The notes: generated from the letters alone by a model not told the origin. A DNA stretch of 64,000 nt from Anadara kagoshimensis (GCA_021292105.1 CM037870.1:41883076-41947075), one strand, 5' to 3'. Positions 10,303 through 23,882 are shown, numbered from the stretch's first letter. A program made the numbers and translations.

Positions 10303-11973
10303 CAATCAGGGTGCAATAAATAACCTAATTTCGTTCATTCTTGTCAATATTTTTTTCATCTGTAGTTAGTATGTCTAAACTCTGTGACCTTTAGATAATC
10401 AATTTCTTAAGAAATCCACAACAACAAAATGATCATTTGCACCTACTTAGCACTTGAAGCTTATAAGGGACATCACAACACGCACAATCTATATAAATTT
10501 TACTTATGTACTTACTCTTTGTAAATCAGCGGGTTTTATAGCAAAGTTTCAGAAGAAAATTCTGAGATTGCTAAAAATGTTCAAAAATTGTATGTTACGT
10601 GTATTTGGTTTGTTAACTTGGCAAGAATGCTTCAACAACCACTGGTAAAGCTTATGGTAATTTGAATGGTCCCTGAAAAATCAGGGACATAGCTTACTAT
10701 GAGACAACCGAACTGCCTCCATAAAAATCAGATTATATTTTTTAATTTTTTTAGACGCCTGGGAAAAATAGAAAAGGATAAAAAATAATTTACAGTGAAC
10801 AATTATATTCAGTCACTTTGATTAATTGTTGTCTTTTCAACTACTGACTAAATTAAAATCTCAAGTAAAAATTAGTCGCTCAAGTTTATTTGTTCATCTG
10901 TATATGCAAACAGTTAGGCTTCGACATTTTTGTTTTGCCTTTTTGACAATGTTTATGAACATGGAATGGTATGTTTGTATTTAAATTCATAAGATTTTTT
11001 TTTTATATTTACTAATATCGTTTAACAGCAAATATCAGGTCCAGGTGTTGCCATTTAAGTTTTTTTATACAAATTGAACCCTCTACTTCTATTTTTGCCT
11101 CAGTTATAATTGGTTCCTATCTACGCCTCTGAAAAAAGTTCAATTTAAAATCTGACATAAGTCGGAAAGAGCCATAACCAATTCACAATTCCTTTTTTTC
11201 ACAGATATAATAGAAGCCTCACAATCCAGAATTTCCAGAAAAACCCACTATGTGTATATTTTAAGAACTATTAGTATCTAATTATAAGATATACACAAGA
11301 CAAAGAGAAACAGTGAAACCTTTCAAATTGCTTCCCCAATACAGCTATTACTTAATACGACCGATTGTCAAAAGAACGGAAATTTGTTACATTATGTCTA
11401 AGTAATTTCATCTTTTTCTGGTCTCTAGTCTATAGTGTTTCTGAATTGACAGAACTTTAATACAAGCATCTGCTTCAGACATGTATAGATCAATTTGTCA
11501 ATATAAGCCGAATAAGATATATTCTCAGTTATTTCCCATTACATTATATATATATATATATATATTGTATAAAAACCGGTTCCATTCTATATTCAAATTA
11601 GCTTCCTTGCATCTCACCATTCTCTTTCTTCTCTTGGTAATAGACTCATTTAATCTATCATTGTTTTGGCAATTCAATTTTTTCTGCTTTTTCAGCGGTA
11701 TAATTACGTCTGAATCAGACACTGTATGAAGCCTATATAAGTATATGCCTCACATCAGACCCCCACCCCCTTTTCTCATTTATATTTCACTTCAGATTTC
11801 CATCCTATTTCATATTTATACAGAATGTAACATGTTTCTACATACAATTTTATGAATTAGAGTACCTTCTATATCATTTTGTCAAAATATGATTTCAGCG
11901 CTTTACTTACTAGTACTATAAATTAATATAGCATCTATATTCAAAAGTTACTGGTAAACCAAAAATGATCATA
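10303..11973. other. Non-coding stretch
   Basis: A small perfect hairpin GTCCCTGA-AAAA-TCAGGGAC lies at 10669-10688 and a (TA)n run at about 11547-11565. Frames on both strands across 11481-11729 overlap and have no domain. Confidence 0.5.
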
Positions 11974-12155
11974 TACAGTCCAACCTGCCTTAAATGCCAC
12001 CTCTATATGAGGACAACCTGCTTATAAAGGCCAGTAGAATTGTATCCCTATTGTTCTTTTTCATATTATTTGAACCTGTATATAAAAGCAACCTGCCCAT
12101 ACAGGACACTTTTACTGGTTCCCTTGGGTGGCCTTTATAGACAGGTTTTACTGTT
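11974..12155. mobile_element. MITE M2, copy 1
   Basis: The ends are inverted: ACAGTCCAACCTGCCTTAAA on the left and, in reverse complement of the right, ACAGTAAAACCTGTCTATAA followed by AGGCCACC. Copies in the opposite orientation lie at 50500-50668 and 55611-55797. Confidence 0.8.
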
Positions 12156-13629
12156 TATATTTTGTTTCATAGTTTAATAAGCTATGGTAGTGTTTGTTCC
12201 AATTACATAAACTTTATACAAAGCAAGCTGCTTACAAATAAATTGTTGACTCATATTGCAATGCAATCCTAAGCTTATTATCATGACTTTCAAGATGTTT
12301 TATGAAAGTCATCATTATATTTTTGATAGGTATTATGTCTCTTTATCAAAAACTTATCTTGAATATATTTGATGTCCTATGTTCTTGTTCCATTCTCAAT
12401 TTTAATGTCACGTTTGAGGGGTGTAACTTAGCTTAAGACAGGATATGCTTACTCTTCCACAGCACCAAGCCTCACTTCTCTAGTAGAAATTCACATGTTC
12501 AACTAATATGACAACTAACATTCTTTTTCTGCACAGATGCTACAAAACTATGAAGCACTCTTCCATGAAACTTGTTTCAAAGCATCAACATTAAAAGGAG
12601 ATGCACATATCTTTTACCCAAGTTGGTTTGCTAATTTCCCTGAGAGTTATTGCCCTTTTAACATGTGTAAATCACACACACAAAAAAAATAACCAGCTCG
12701 CGGGGGATCCTAGTTCACTGAATTTACTTGTTAATAAGGATATCACAGAAGATGCAAACCAACCTTCCTTGGTTTTGACACACTGATAATGTACCAAACA
12801 TACTTGATTTCAAACTTGAACTGTGATTTATTGATGCATATCATAACATCACTTAAACTGATTGAAGATAACATAAGTTATTGCTGAGAAACCAATTAAT
12901 GAAGGATGGATGAAGATGGAGAATTTTACTTGGTCATGGAGCTAAGTTTGATTCTGCCAGTCGTAACATTCACAGTAATCAGATGCCAAAATGTACCAAA
13001 ACAATTCTCCTAAAATCTGGACATAAAAATAGTCAAGCTTTGCACGTAACACTAAAATTACATGTAATTAACCAGTTTTGGTTGATGGAAAACCTAGATT
13101 ATTTTTAAAGAGACAGTAAAGAACAATAAAATTAAATTAAACATCACCAAATAGACTGTTTTTTCTGCGAGTTGACTTTTTTCTACGAGTTAGTGCATTC
13201 ATTAAAAACTCGTTAAAACCTCTCACACAAGTATAACTGTCAGGAGATATGGATAAGTTCACTGTCTTCATGGATAACAACATGTAGTCGTATCTAGAAT
13301 GTGTCTATAACACACTAATGTCCCAGCACAACAACATTTTTTTTTTAAATTGCAGTTGGTTACCATAGAAACAACGATTAAAATTTTTGGTTGTGGCTTT
13401 TCATTTTTTTTTTTTTTACATGTACTTAACAATTGTTGTATGCAATATCAAGGAAATCCGAGACGTGATTTTAAAATTGTCTGGTTTATTATCCAGACTC
13501 TTAAAACCTTACTTAGATTTGCTTAGTTAATCTGTCATTTGTTGCTTTTAAATGTTTGCCCAGCCTACAATTCCTCACATTAATGCCATGGAAAGGAAAC
13601 ACCTGATTTTTTTTTAATTTTACAATCAT
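12156..13629. other. Non-coding stretch
   Basis: There are T-homopolymers near 13340 and 13407. I see no exon, SINE or TIR structure. Confidence 0.5.
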
Positions 13630-14175
13630 TGTTATAACTGTTCTAGACAGGCATTATGTGGTACATAGGAGATCCCCAATGAATTTCACCACAGAACTGC
13701 AAAATTACAAATACCAATGGGTCAATTATTAGAATTAAAATAGATTATACCTATGCAATCTCTATCCAATTAATTTATGATGGTGTACTGTTGATCCCCA
13801 TGGGATCAGCATCAAAGAACTGTAAATTTACAAATCCAAAAGTGTCAAGAATTATAATAGATGGAATTTATCATATACAATCTATATTTAATTCACTTAG
13901 TATGGAATGGTGCACAGGTAATTCCCATTGGATTAGCATCAGGGAACTGTAAATTAACAGGTCAAAATGGGTTAAATATATCAAACATTATTTAACATAA
14001 GAATTCTTAATCCTGCCCTGGTGCACAGGTGATCTACATTAAATTAGCATAGAGAACTGTAATTTAAGTCATTAGGGTCAAGAATATAAAATATCATAAG
14101 ATTTCTTTGTCCTGCCTGGTACATAAGTGACCCCATTGAATTAGCATCATGAGAACTGTAAATTTTACAGTAATA
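13630..14175. repeat. Degenerate ~100-125-bp tandem repeat, about five units
   Basis: The phrase GATCCCCATTGAATTAGCAT with AGAACTGTAAATTTAC recurs with changes at about 13670, 13794, 13920, 14031 and 14129. Each unit is preceded by GGTGCACAGGTGAT or GGTACATARGTGA-type sequence. Substantial divergence indicates an old array. Confidence 0.8.
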
Positions 14176-14399
14176 TCAGATATTATTATGATATGGAATG
14201 TATATTAGATTTATGTCTTCCGTTGGGATTAAGGTATAGTATTAACATTAATTTATATACCTCAGGGATATCAAGTAATCTTGTTACTAAGTAACTTCCA
14301 TTCTGTTACTGTTTCTTTGTATAATAAAACAGAGTAAATTACTCTGTTAAGAAGAAAAACCACAATATCAATATACATGTCTCCATCAGGGATGTGAAG

Positions 14400-14690
14400 T
14401 AATCTTAAACTATACATTGAGAAAAGATTCTCCAGGGAAAGAAAAAATGACAAGAGATAACTTGTAAATCATCACAGAGACAAGGGAAGTAACTCTTAGT
14501 ATTTGGCAGTGAGATGCAGGAAGTAATTCTTATCATTACAGAGAGAAGGGAGACAACTATTTGTCAGTTATTCTTCTACGCAGAAATACAGGAAGTAATT
14601 CAGATCATTAGCTATAAAGAGACAAGGGAGACAACTCTATGTCAGTTGAGATGCAGGAAAGCAATCATTATCTATATACAGAGCTGATGT
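14400..14690. repeat. Degenerate ~70-80-bp tandem repeat
   Basis: The sequence GAGATGCAGGAAGTAATTCT with ACAGAGACAAGGGAGACAAC recurs about three to four times (for example 14478, 14545, 14617). It probably arose by local duplication. Confidence 0.65.
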
Positions 14691-14847
14691 ATTCTCTCAG
14701 GGCACCTGTCAATTAATATCTCTGTTAGTTACTTTGTCTAGTAGGCAGGTTAAGGATTAAAAGATTAAGGAAGTCATCTGGACAATACATTTTAATGACT
14801 ACCAAATATGCCATTTTACAGACTAATGCCTGTGTTTCTCCTGGCCT

Positions 14848-15097
14848 AGTTTCAAAATCATTTCTTAACTTAAAATTTTCCTTAACTTAAACGGACAAAT
14901 TACCAAAGCATTATAATTTTTAATTAAGAAGATATTTAAGAATTGAGGGTGTCATTTTGAAGATCTATTCTAGTTTAAAAATATTTATATTTGATTTGTC
15001 AAAATGATTTATTAGTTAAGTTCAAAACAAGATTACAAAAAATTGACAAATCAGAAAAGTTAGTGAAAATTTTAGTTAAGGAATTATTGTGAAACTG
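14848..15097. mobile_element. TIR element M6, intact-looking copy
   Basis: The left end AGTTTCAAAATCATTTCTTA and the right end in reverse complement (CAGTTTCACAATAATTCCTT) are inverted, and complementarity extends for about 45 bp. It matches the interrupted copy at 43908-45073. Confidence 0.72.
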
Positions 15098-16780
15098 GGA
15101 CCTGGCAGTTGATTGTAATACATTTTAATAAAATACATTGGCAGTTTAATGAATTTAGTCAAATGATAAGTTTAAGGTAAGTTAACTGAATTTTTTTAGT
15201 TTTACAAACATTATTTTGGTTCAATTTTCATTCATGATCACAGGCCATAAAAAAATCATTTTACTTATCAAACAATTTGAAATATCAGAGTTTGAGATTA
15301 AAAGACTTATTAGCTTAAAGAGTAATGGAGACAAACATTTTAAACAATTGACTCCAGAAATTCAAGACATATCAGAATCCCTGAAATTCAAGACATATCA
15401 GAGTCCCTGAAATTCAAGACATCAGAGTCCCTGAAATTGGAGAGGCATCTGAGTTTCAGATAACAATATCCAATTGTATTTCTATACAGAGACAAAGACA
15501 GTTATTATTCATACAGTGTATGTAGACATTATTTTGTAAGATTGTTTATTAACACAGAAAAGTCTATCTGAATTACTGTAAACAAAATCTCCGGCGAGCA
15601 TGAGAGCAACAGAGGTGAAAATTATGTGATAGTCTATTTACTGGTTATATTGGATAATATTGGTCCAGTACGAAAAGGTTCTGGACAACATGAAATTCTC
15701 TAGTGAATATTAAGCAGACAAGAAATCACTTCATGCACTGGTGGCTTTAAAATTCTGTATAGAACAATTTTACAAGTGGATGGTTCCAATGAACCCCATC
15801 ACACTATTAACAAGAGTGTATTAACAAGAGTGCTGCTAAGCAAAGCAAGATATGCCTGTTTAATTTAAACTATTGGTCGGGATCACAAATACAGCAGGGG
15901 TTCAAAATTATGTTTTCTAATGGAAGGTCCAGGACCTTTTGCCTTTATTTCTTGCAAGTCCCACACAAAGTTTTGAAAGTCCAATTTCAACATTGAAAGA
16001 TCCATGCACAATTATATTATCATATAGAAAAAGTAAAATTGTAAGGTCCATTGGACTTTTGCAATTTAAATGTCAAGATCCCAGTGTAAAATGAGTAGTT
16101 ACCAGACCTCAGACCCAGGGAATTTTGAACCCTTGATACAGGATTGAATTTTAAAAAAGCAAAAAAACTGAGAAATCTGATAATGGTGTTGGATGAGTAG
16201 ACAGGACCACTATTACAGACAGACAAACAGATGAACAACAGTGTACCATAATGTCTTTTTTTTTTAAACAGGCACATAAAGATTTCCTTGGATCATTTGC
16301 TGATGGAATCAATTCATGTTACATATAAATAATGATCTATTAGAAAAGCAAACTCCCTATTTATGATTTTAAAAAAAACCAAAACACACACCAAATATTA
16401 TACCACTAGCCTAGATTTAATGAAGAAATTGGATTAAAAAAAGTTAAAATATAATACTATGACATCAAGTTTTGTTATTGCTGAATTAATAGATATCTTA
16501 TCCAAGTTTTTTTGTTAGATAGTTAACAAGGTATTTGTCTATCTAACAGATGTCAAACTATCCAATACCTGGCTGTTTGGACACTGTCAATATATATGTA
16601 GACTATGTTAACATACTCCCCTTAGGACTTTGTGGTATTATCTCCCTTGTGGGTGTTGTGTATGAGCCATGTGTATTGCCTCGTTTTTTTTTTTGCAATC
16701 AATTGGCATTATTAGTGATTCTTTCCTTACTCATGCACAGACAAAATAAAGAGAATGTTGTTCACGTTACAGGGGTTCAG
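15098..16780. other. Non-coding stretch with a short tandem triplication
   Basis: A ~28-bp unit (CTGAAATTCAAGACATATCA and onward) is repeated three times at about 15354-15440. The open frame at 16550-16894 runs through a T homopolymer and a tandem duplication and has no recognisable domain, so I do not call it. Confidence 0.5.
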
Positions 16781-16788
16781 AATAAGTT

Positions 16789-16930
16789 GACAATTTTAAG
16801 TCTGATAAATCGCTTGTTGGGTGTGGAACAGGACAAAGAAAGCACCCCCACTTGGACCCAACATTTTAAGTCTGATCACTTGTGTGCTAAATAATAGGAC
16901 AAAGAAAGCACATCTTCTTGGACCCAACAG
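16789..16930. repeat. 70-bp tandem duplication
   Basis: ATTTTAAGTCTGAT occurs at about 16793 and 16863. Each unit ends in ACAAAGAAAGCACMYC and CTTGGACCCAACA. Confidence 0.75.
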
Positions 16931-17159
16931 TCCTCAAGGAGAGTATTTTGAATTTTTTGTCTTATTCAATACCAACTCCTGATGTATCCTATAATTAAAC
17001 TTATAATGAACAGTCAGAAAATTGAACAAACAAACCCACAGATCAGAAACAACATCTGGGGTCAAAAGCAAACATTGATGAAACATGACATATTAAAGGC
17101 ATTACAGTTGTTATAGATAAATTTAATCAATCTTAAATCTTCTAATAACACACACACAC

Positions 17160-17248
17160 ACTGAAGACAGTTAAAATGTAACAGGACTCATTGTATCCAA
17201 TAACACTAAAGACAGTTAAAATGTAACAGGAATCATTGTATTGTAGTT
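17160..17248. repeat. ~46-bp tandem duplication
   Basis: The run AAGACAGTTAAAATGTAACA is followed by GGAMTCATTGTAT in both units, starting at about 17164 and 17210. An (AC)n tract precedes it at about 17148. Confidence 0.8.
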
Positions 17249-17535
17249 TCACGCTGTATCAGATGATGTTAAATGAAACAAATAACACATTTCACTGTTC
17301 AGAGATGTAAAAAAAAACTCGAGATTTATTGACAAATTAAAGCCAGAATATTGGAATTTCATGTCAAAATGATTATCTTAGATTATGTTTTGAAGCATCG
17401 CAGAATACATTTTTAAAAATCTTTAAAACCAAAACAACTTGAAGAATTTGTATTTAAAACAGTGTTTATCAATAAATTATCAATGATTTGTCATAAATTA
17501 TACTGCTATATCTTTTAAAGAAAAACAAAATATAA

Positions 17536-18876
17536 CAAGAGGCCCATGGGCCTTAACGCTCACCTGAGGAAGAGTACATATCTTATGCAGAGGTTCAATG
17601 GTCAATGACATTAATAAAAGAGAATATCAAAATTTTCAGCAGTAAGGGTCAATAATATGCAAGTATTTTTGCAAATTAATTATAATAATTATTATATAAG
17701 TATGCTATATATAACATATTTAAAGTCTAGCTACAATATAATATTTATAAACAGCTAAAACATCTGTATATTAAAATGTGCATTAGGCCAATACCTACAA
17801 TATTCCAATATACATGCCTATACAAAGAGTTTATAGTTTTTGAGATAATTAACCATTTAAGTATTCGTTTGCATCTATGACCTTGACCTTTGAACCTATG
17901 ACCTTCATTCATATATCAAAATGATTGTTGTGCAAATGCCTACAACATTCCAATATACATGCCTATACAAAAAGTTTATAGTTTTTGAGATAATTAACCA
18001 TTTCAGTACTTGTTTACATCTGTGACCTTGACCTTTGAACCCATGACCTTTATTCATATATCAAAATGACCATTGTGCCATTACCTACAATATTCTGATA
18101 TACATGCCTATAAAAAAAATTAATAGTTTTGCAGATAATTAACTATTTTGGTATTCTTGGACATCTGTGACCTTGACCTTTGAACCCATGACCCTGATCT
18201 ATGTATCAAAATGATTGTCATGTCAATACCTACAAATAACTGAAAATCCTATGCCATTATCACAAGAAATTGCATCATGTCAATACCTACAAATAACTGA
18301 AAATCCTATGCCATTATCACAAGAAATGTTAAAAAAAATAGCATTTTTTTATCAAAGGTCAAAAACTGGGACATGACCTTGACCTTCGACCTTGACATCA
18401 ATTGGAAGAAAATTGCAAGACAAGATCAACAGTGAAAACTCCATACAATTATCTTCAGCTGTTATTAAGTTATAACAATAAATGTCTCATTTTAAAAATT
18501 ATGTAATTTTACGCAAAAAACGCGTAACCTATTTTTCGTCTAATTTTCATGAAAAACACAATTTTAATGTTCCCAGGTATGCTGAATCCAAATATCCAAT
18601 CAAAATTTGCCTGCACCTTTTGGTTTCAGAGAAGAAGATTTTTTTGTCTTTTTGCTATTTTTAGTAATAGCGGCCATCTTGTTGGGAGTGGCCAAACCCC
18701 GAACACAATTTTGAAAGGCTGTTACTCAGGCATGATAATCACCAAGTTTCATCAAATATGGCCCAGCAGTTTTGGAGGAGAAGATTAAAATGTAAAGTTT
18801 ACGCACGACGGACGACGCACGACGGACGGTGATAGATTGCAATAGCTCATCTGAGCCTTTGGCTCAGGTGAGCTAA
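17536..18876 (+). mobile_element. Helitron-like ('pearl'-like) element, 3-monomer copy
   Basis: The element starts CAAGAGGCCCATGGGCCTTA. It has a left domain, three 145-bp monomers (cores at 17881, 18026 and 18171), then a right domain ending with a GACGGACGACG-rich stretch. A 14-bp-stem hairpin (AGCTCATCTGAGCC, TTT loop, GGCTCAGGTGAGCT) runs directly into CTAAAAA. GCTCACCTGAG near the left end is inverted with CTCAGGTGAGC near the right end. Subterminal inverted repeats, a 3' hairpin, a CTAA end and internal tandem monomers fit the non-autonomous Helitron/Helentron-related elements described in bivalves (pearl/CvA, HINE). I infer the class. The whole 2645-bp relative is at 47365-50009. Open frames in the right domain (18482-18788) are shared by both copies, but I regard them as non-coding. 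Confidence 0.8.
18220..18334. repeat. 57-bp tandem duplication inside the Helitron-like element
   Basis: TGTCAATACCTACAAATAAC begins at 18221 and again at 18278, each followed by TGAAAATCCTATGCCATTAT. The second element copy (near 49411) has only one unit, so the duplication is private to this copy. Confidence 0.85.
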
Positions 18877-20643
18877 AAAAACTAAGAATTTATGCCAAGG
18901 AAATGAATCCCACTGTTTATGTAACATTTAAAGATTAAAATAATCTTTTTTCAAAAATAAATGGACTAGCTAATGTTTTTCGTTATAATTGTTATTGTAC
19001 TTTGGTGTTAGATGTCAGAGACCTTATACACCAGAGAAACTAGGCACGTATCAGTTCAAACAAAAGTACCTGCAAGTTTTATAACTTTTGATCACTTGCA
19101 CATGGCACATACACAATACCAAATTGTAAATTTTAAGAATATTGTTTTTCTCTGGGACAATCCTACAGTATTGTTGGTCCTGACCACTAACTTTAATCAC
19201 ATTTCCAACACAACCCAAGATGATTTCATATTCAACACCAAGCTTGGTACTTAAAAATGAACAGCAGAGACCATTCAACCACAACTTTTTATATCTGAAA
19301 GATGTATTTCATTGAGGAATTGGTAGCTAATGGACTTAAATGGTCATACAGATTACAGCTGTGACTCTCAATGTCACTTCTCTACAACCATTATACCAAA
19401 AAAGTCATAAATATAATTTAAGGAAGGCTTATCCATACTTAGGTTAAAATATCACTTGCGGCAGATTCTAATGTTGCAAAATTGGTCAACTTTGCTTGCG
19501 AAAAACTTGGTTATTTTTTTCTTAAGATATTTTGATTTTCTTTGCAATCCGACATAACTGACCACCTCCATATATGAATGTAATAATTTGACCAGGGCAC
19601 CAACACACTATTCCACCCATCAAACCTTATGATGGAATATTCCATTTGAAACCTTTTAGACTGTACCAAGACAAAGACTCTAATTCTGAATAAAGAATTG
19701 ATTTACATTTGCTGTTTAATCAAGTATTTGAAACATGACCTTGTTGAGATTTAGTAATTTAATTTTCTTCATCTAAAGTTATAAGGTTCATTGATTGTCA
19801 CTGTTGTCATGAATACGCAATATTTCCAGGGAATACAAAATGAAGAATTGGAATTTTTTTCTATTTTTTTTTTCTGTAGAACAAATAAAATGGTAGCAAT
19901 TTCATGCACATTAAAAGTGTAACAGAATGAATATCAAGTTTATTTTGGCTTAAAAAATCTCTCTACACTGATACTTTAGCTTAAAACACTACCCAAGGTG
20001 TATTACATTATGTGTGTATGCCAGGGCCTTCAAAATTTGACACCGTGCAACCAGTGGTCACAAAAACAGCACCCCATTCCCACACACAAAAACAGCACCC
20101 AACCCTAAAAAGCAACAATAAATAAATAAATAAATAGACATGCACAATGGCACCATTTAGTTCTGTTTATAAATAAAATGAATAAGGATGTGTGATTGAA
20201 TTCAAACTTACATTTGCAGACAACAGCTAGTGCAATCTTTATAATATACACAGAAGCATTGATGAAAAGAAACAAAACACCTTGGTTTAGCTTTCTTTAG
20301 ATTCAATTAGTAAGCCCCATGATAGAGATTCTGACAGGTTTACAATTGATCAACAAACAGCCTCAAAATCCAAAACACAGCGACTATGATTTTGCAAGCT
20401 AATAGTTATATAGGTTTTGAATTACTTTGGGTGTTTTTATTGCATGGACTTTGGTTTTGGTTAATGAATCCATGTTTCATTAAAAGTCAAGTAACATAAT
20501 TGAAAGCTCTCTGGGCTCCCTTATAAATTACAGGTAGCAATCCTGCACATTGTGGTTTCTGAGGACCTATCTGATGGATTTCCTCGACACCACAAGATGT
20601 TAAAGTATAATCCTGTATTTTTGTGAACTTCAGGCCTGGTGTG
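18877..20643. other. Non-coding stretch
   Basis: This is AT-rich sequence with an (AATA)n tract near 20122. Overlapping frames on both strands at 19012-19284 have no recognisable domain. Confidence 0.5.
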
Positions 20644-20899
20644 TATAGGTACACAACATTGACCTGTCCGCTTGACCTTAAATTTAAATATTTATCATGG
20701 ATCGATTCAATTATGTGTAGGAAACTCGGGTGTCCCTTTCGTCTGCTACATCATGAGTGATAACCACTTTATAGAGTAAGTATGTCCACTGTATTTGTAT
20801 TACCTTGAATCTTAACAATACCCATTTATTGGGTGGACCCTCCTATATGAATATTCCTAATGAAAGGTCAAGTGGACAGGTCAATGTTGTTTACCTATA
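20644..20899. mobile_element. MITE M1, best-preserved copy
   Basis: The left end TATAGGTACACAACATTGAC and the reverse complement of the right end TATAGGTAAACAACATTGAC match at 18 of 20 bases. Similarity continues through CTGTCCNCTTGACCTT. The TA-TAGG ends fit a TA target-site element. Confidence 0.87.
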
Positions 20900-21945
20900 T
20901 GTGAGTGTACTTTCAGAACTAACTGACCTTTGTATGTTGTGATAGACTCATTATCCAGAATTGTCACATAATTATGATATAATTGTTCAATTTTATCATT
21001 TGTTATCTATACAATGACATAAGCATAATTAATATCAATGAACGTATATTTAATTATAAATAGACAAATTTCTATAATCTACACCTGATAATTTGGCATT
21101 TCCGCCCACCATATGTGGTCGTCATAACAACCAAATGTTGCGGAATGTTAAATGTAAACAGGTAACTGGGTATCTGGTGCTATCTTAATTGTTTGCAAAA
21201 TATAGCACAACCACAGAATAAATTGAAAATCTAGGTGAAACCCCTGAAAACCGAACCCTGATAAATACAAAAAGTCTCAGCAGAACTTGTAAAACCAAAT
21301 CTTCATCAAACTGAAATAACCCTGTGTAGACCAAAAATAATGGGAAAAATTCTTCTTTGTGAAAGGTGTTCAGTTAAGACAGGTTCCAATTTAGTTATTA
21401 ATCAACTAATATATTTAATAAAAAGACAGAAAATGTGCTAAACTCTTAAAACAGATTTTTGAAACTACACATCTGGGAGATATTTTGATGATAAAAGATT
21501 TATCAAGTTGTTCTCTCCACATCTGAAATTCAAACTGGAACTATAATCTGTGTTACCATGACTGATAGCCTGTTATAATCTTGACAGATTGATGAATCTT
21601 GGTCATTTAAATGTTTACCATCTTTAACAACTACGATTTTTTTCAAACTTCTTTCCTACAAAATTTATTGCCAATAACATTCAGGGAAGCTGTTTAAATG
21701 AATGGTCTTGATTCCTTTTACGATCTATTTCTGATAACTAATGATTTTTTTCCTTTAGGGTTCAATATATAGGGGCACCATGACATAATTCATGATCATA
21801 GGTCCCTTGTGAGTTTTAAAATATACTTCCATGGTGCAACAGTAACAATTATCAGTAATGGAAAAGAAAAACTAATTGTTTCAACACTAATAACTTACCA
21901 CTTACATACCATTCTTTATGTAACAGGAAGAAAAAAATGTAAGAG
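20900..21945. other. Non-coding stretch
   Basis: No repeat family or exon is recognised. Confidence 0.5.
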
Positions 21946-22018
21946 TCCAACTGATGGACGGAAACAAGACCTCCCCATACTATAGACAAGTGCTCTATCG
22001 AGCTACCCAGACCACTAC
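21946..22018 (-). other. tRNA-like fragment (pseudo-tRNA or SINE head)
   Basis: The minus strand reads GGTAGCTCGATAGAGCACTT, a clear A-box/D-arm-like sequence. It is followed by a plausible anticodon region and a degraded B-box region (GGAGGTCTTGTTTCC). The B box is too poor for a functional tRNA. Confidence 0.5.
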
Positions 22019-22431
22019 ATTCATAATGAAAAATGTTTTCCTCACTTTTTCCTCTTAAAAAGGAATTTTTAATATGTGAATAGATTGACTTCAATGTGCA
22101 AAATGAATGGCATTATTAACCAAGTTTAAGATTGATTGATTTAGAGCAGTGTTTCAATGTACAATTTCAGACATTTACCAAGTTTTTATTTTGTTCATTA
22201 ATTATCTATTGATTTAATTTAAATGATTGATGGGGCACAAGTATAAGTAAAGAACTTGTCATACTTCCCACTAAAGTTACTGGGATCCTTAGGGTTAAAG
22301 GTCAAGCAAAAAATATTTATTTTTAAAACTTTAAGGATTTTGTGAAGAGCTTGTACATTTTAAGCTACATCTGCAGTTTGTTCATTTATAATGTACAAAG
22401 ATAACTATGAGACTATGACAATATTGCTCAG
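22019..22431. other. Non-coding stretch
   Basis: No repeat or exon signal is seen. Confidence 0.5.
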
Positions 22432-22590
22432 TGTTTGTAGCAATATAGCCTCATAATATAGTTTGCACTTTGTACAGGTTTAGGAATGTAAACTCTGTCT
22501 TGCGTATGGGGAACTTTTAAATGGCAAGCAATACAGTAGAACTCACTTTTCAAATGGCTTTGATTCCCGACGGGAAGAAGACTTTTTAAT
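22432..22590 (+). mobile_element. Family E element, diverged single copy
   Basis: GTAGCAATATAGC, then TTTGCACTTTGTACAGGTTT and CAATACAGTAGAACTCACTT, keep the order of the trimer units at 8548-9010. The copy ends with GATTCCCGACGGGAAGAAGA, similar to the 39362-39500 copy. Confidence 0.6.
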
Positions 22591-23583
22591 TGTAATTAGT
22601 ATTAACATTACACATTTAAATAAAAAATTAACATACTTATTCATCCCCTTTCACAAGCCAGATGCAAAGCAAAAACTTTAAAACTGACATGTTAGGTTAA
22701 ACCAGGGAAATGAGGCCGGGTGTTCAATGAATTTTTTTTCATAGAAGTGTTCAAGATGATTGATATGCATTTTAGCACTTTTTCAATAAAAGTTAAATCG
22801 AATGGAGAGACAAATGCAACTCTTACTTTGTTGTATAAGTACTTTAAATTTAGTAAGGAGCACCTGCTCAGACCTGCCACAGTGTGATAATTGTTTCAAT
22901 GATATTTTGTGTTTACTTTAACTGAAATACAATATCAGAATGTCTGTTTTTGAAGTGATTTTATCATTAGGGTAATATATTCATTTATTGTACATTTTCT
23001 AAGTCAAGATAAACACTTAAATCTAATATAGAATAACTTCTGCCCACAAAAGATAGGGCACTCATTTCAATAACAAATCTCTTCTTCAACTTTTTTTTAA
23101 AACTTAAAGTGAATCATATCTTAATTGTGGGAATACTAAGATATTCACTTGTGTAAGCAATAAAATTATCTCAAAATATAACTTCCTCATCATATCTCTT
23201 GACAAACTATTTCAATAGAAAGAACACACTACATTAATTCAGAGTTTCCCAGCATGCTTTAAAATTTGCTGCTATCATCAAATATTAAGTGCTGTTTTCA
23301 ATATCTGATCTTGCAGTAATTTTCATGTAAGGTTGAACAAAGTTCAAAATGATGTTACCAACTATAACATTGAATACTCATTTACATGTGCTTAATAAAT
23401 TCACAGAACTGCACATCATGTCAATTTATGCTGGTCACAATTTGTCAAGATAATGATCTCGGCAAAAGCTGATCTTACATTGCAAACATTAAGTATATGT
23501 AAGTGCTTGTACTTATAGGGGAAATTTAAGGGGCTTAAATAAGGCCTATCTAACCTTTAACCTCTTTCCCTGAAGGTGTTAAG
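22591..23583. other. Non-coding stretch
   Basis: Nothing recognised. Confidence 0.5.
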
Positions 23584-23882
23584 TTGAGTAATGGTGTTTA
23601 ACATCCTAGTCAACAATATTTAACTTGTATTGAGATGTTGCCAGCTATAGGTGATGATTCAGCAATTTTGCCTGCGAGTTGCGCTGATGGCATTTTACTA
23701 TACACAGTTCTTTATCGTGCCATGCCTACCATGCAAAGGACTTTGTTTATTTTAAATTCCCATTCTAAAGAACCATGGCTTTAAATCTGTAATGCAGAGT
23801 GCTTGGTGAAAGAAAAGTCACTACCCGTTTTCAAGTCTTGGGTCAGACTTGGTCGGGGCTCGAACCTCTTACCCTAGAGGAA
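23584..23882 (-). mobile_element. Family A SINE, antisense
   Basis: The tail begins at GTTGAGTAATGGTGTTTAAC (reverse complement of the CACCATTACTCAAC end). The body contains TGCGCTGATGGCATTTTACT and AAGTCACTACCCGTTTTCAA, and a B box lies at about 23855-23870 (GGGGCTCGAACCT). The head past the B box is replaced by the adjacent family B element. Confidence 0.85.

Noticed and set aside
16550-16894. 114-codon plus-strand frame
   Set aside because: It runs through a T homopolymer and a 70-bp tandem duplication, and no domain is recognised.
17536-18876. CRISPR-like array (regular repeats with spacers)
   Set aside because: The 145-bp monomers are similar along their whole length, so there are no unique spacers, and the setting is eukaryotic.
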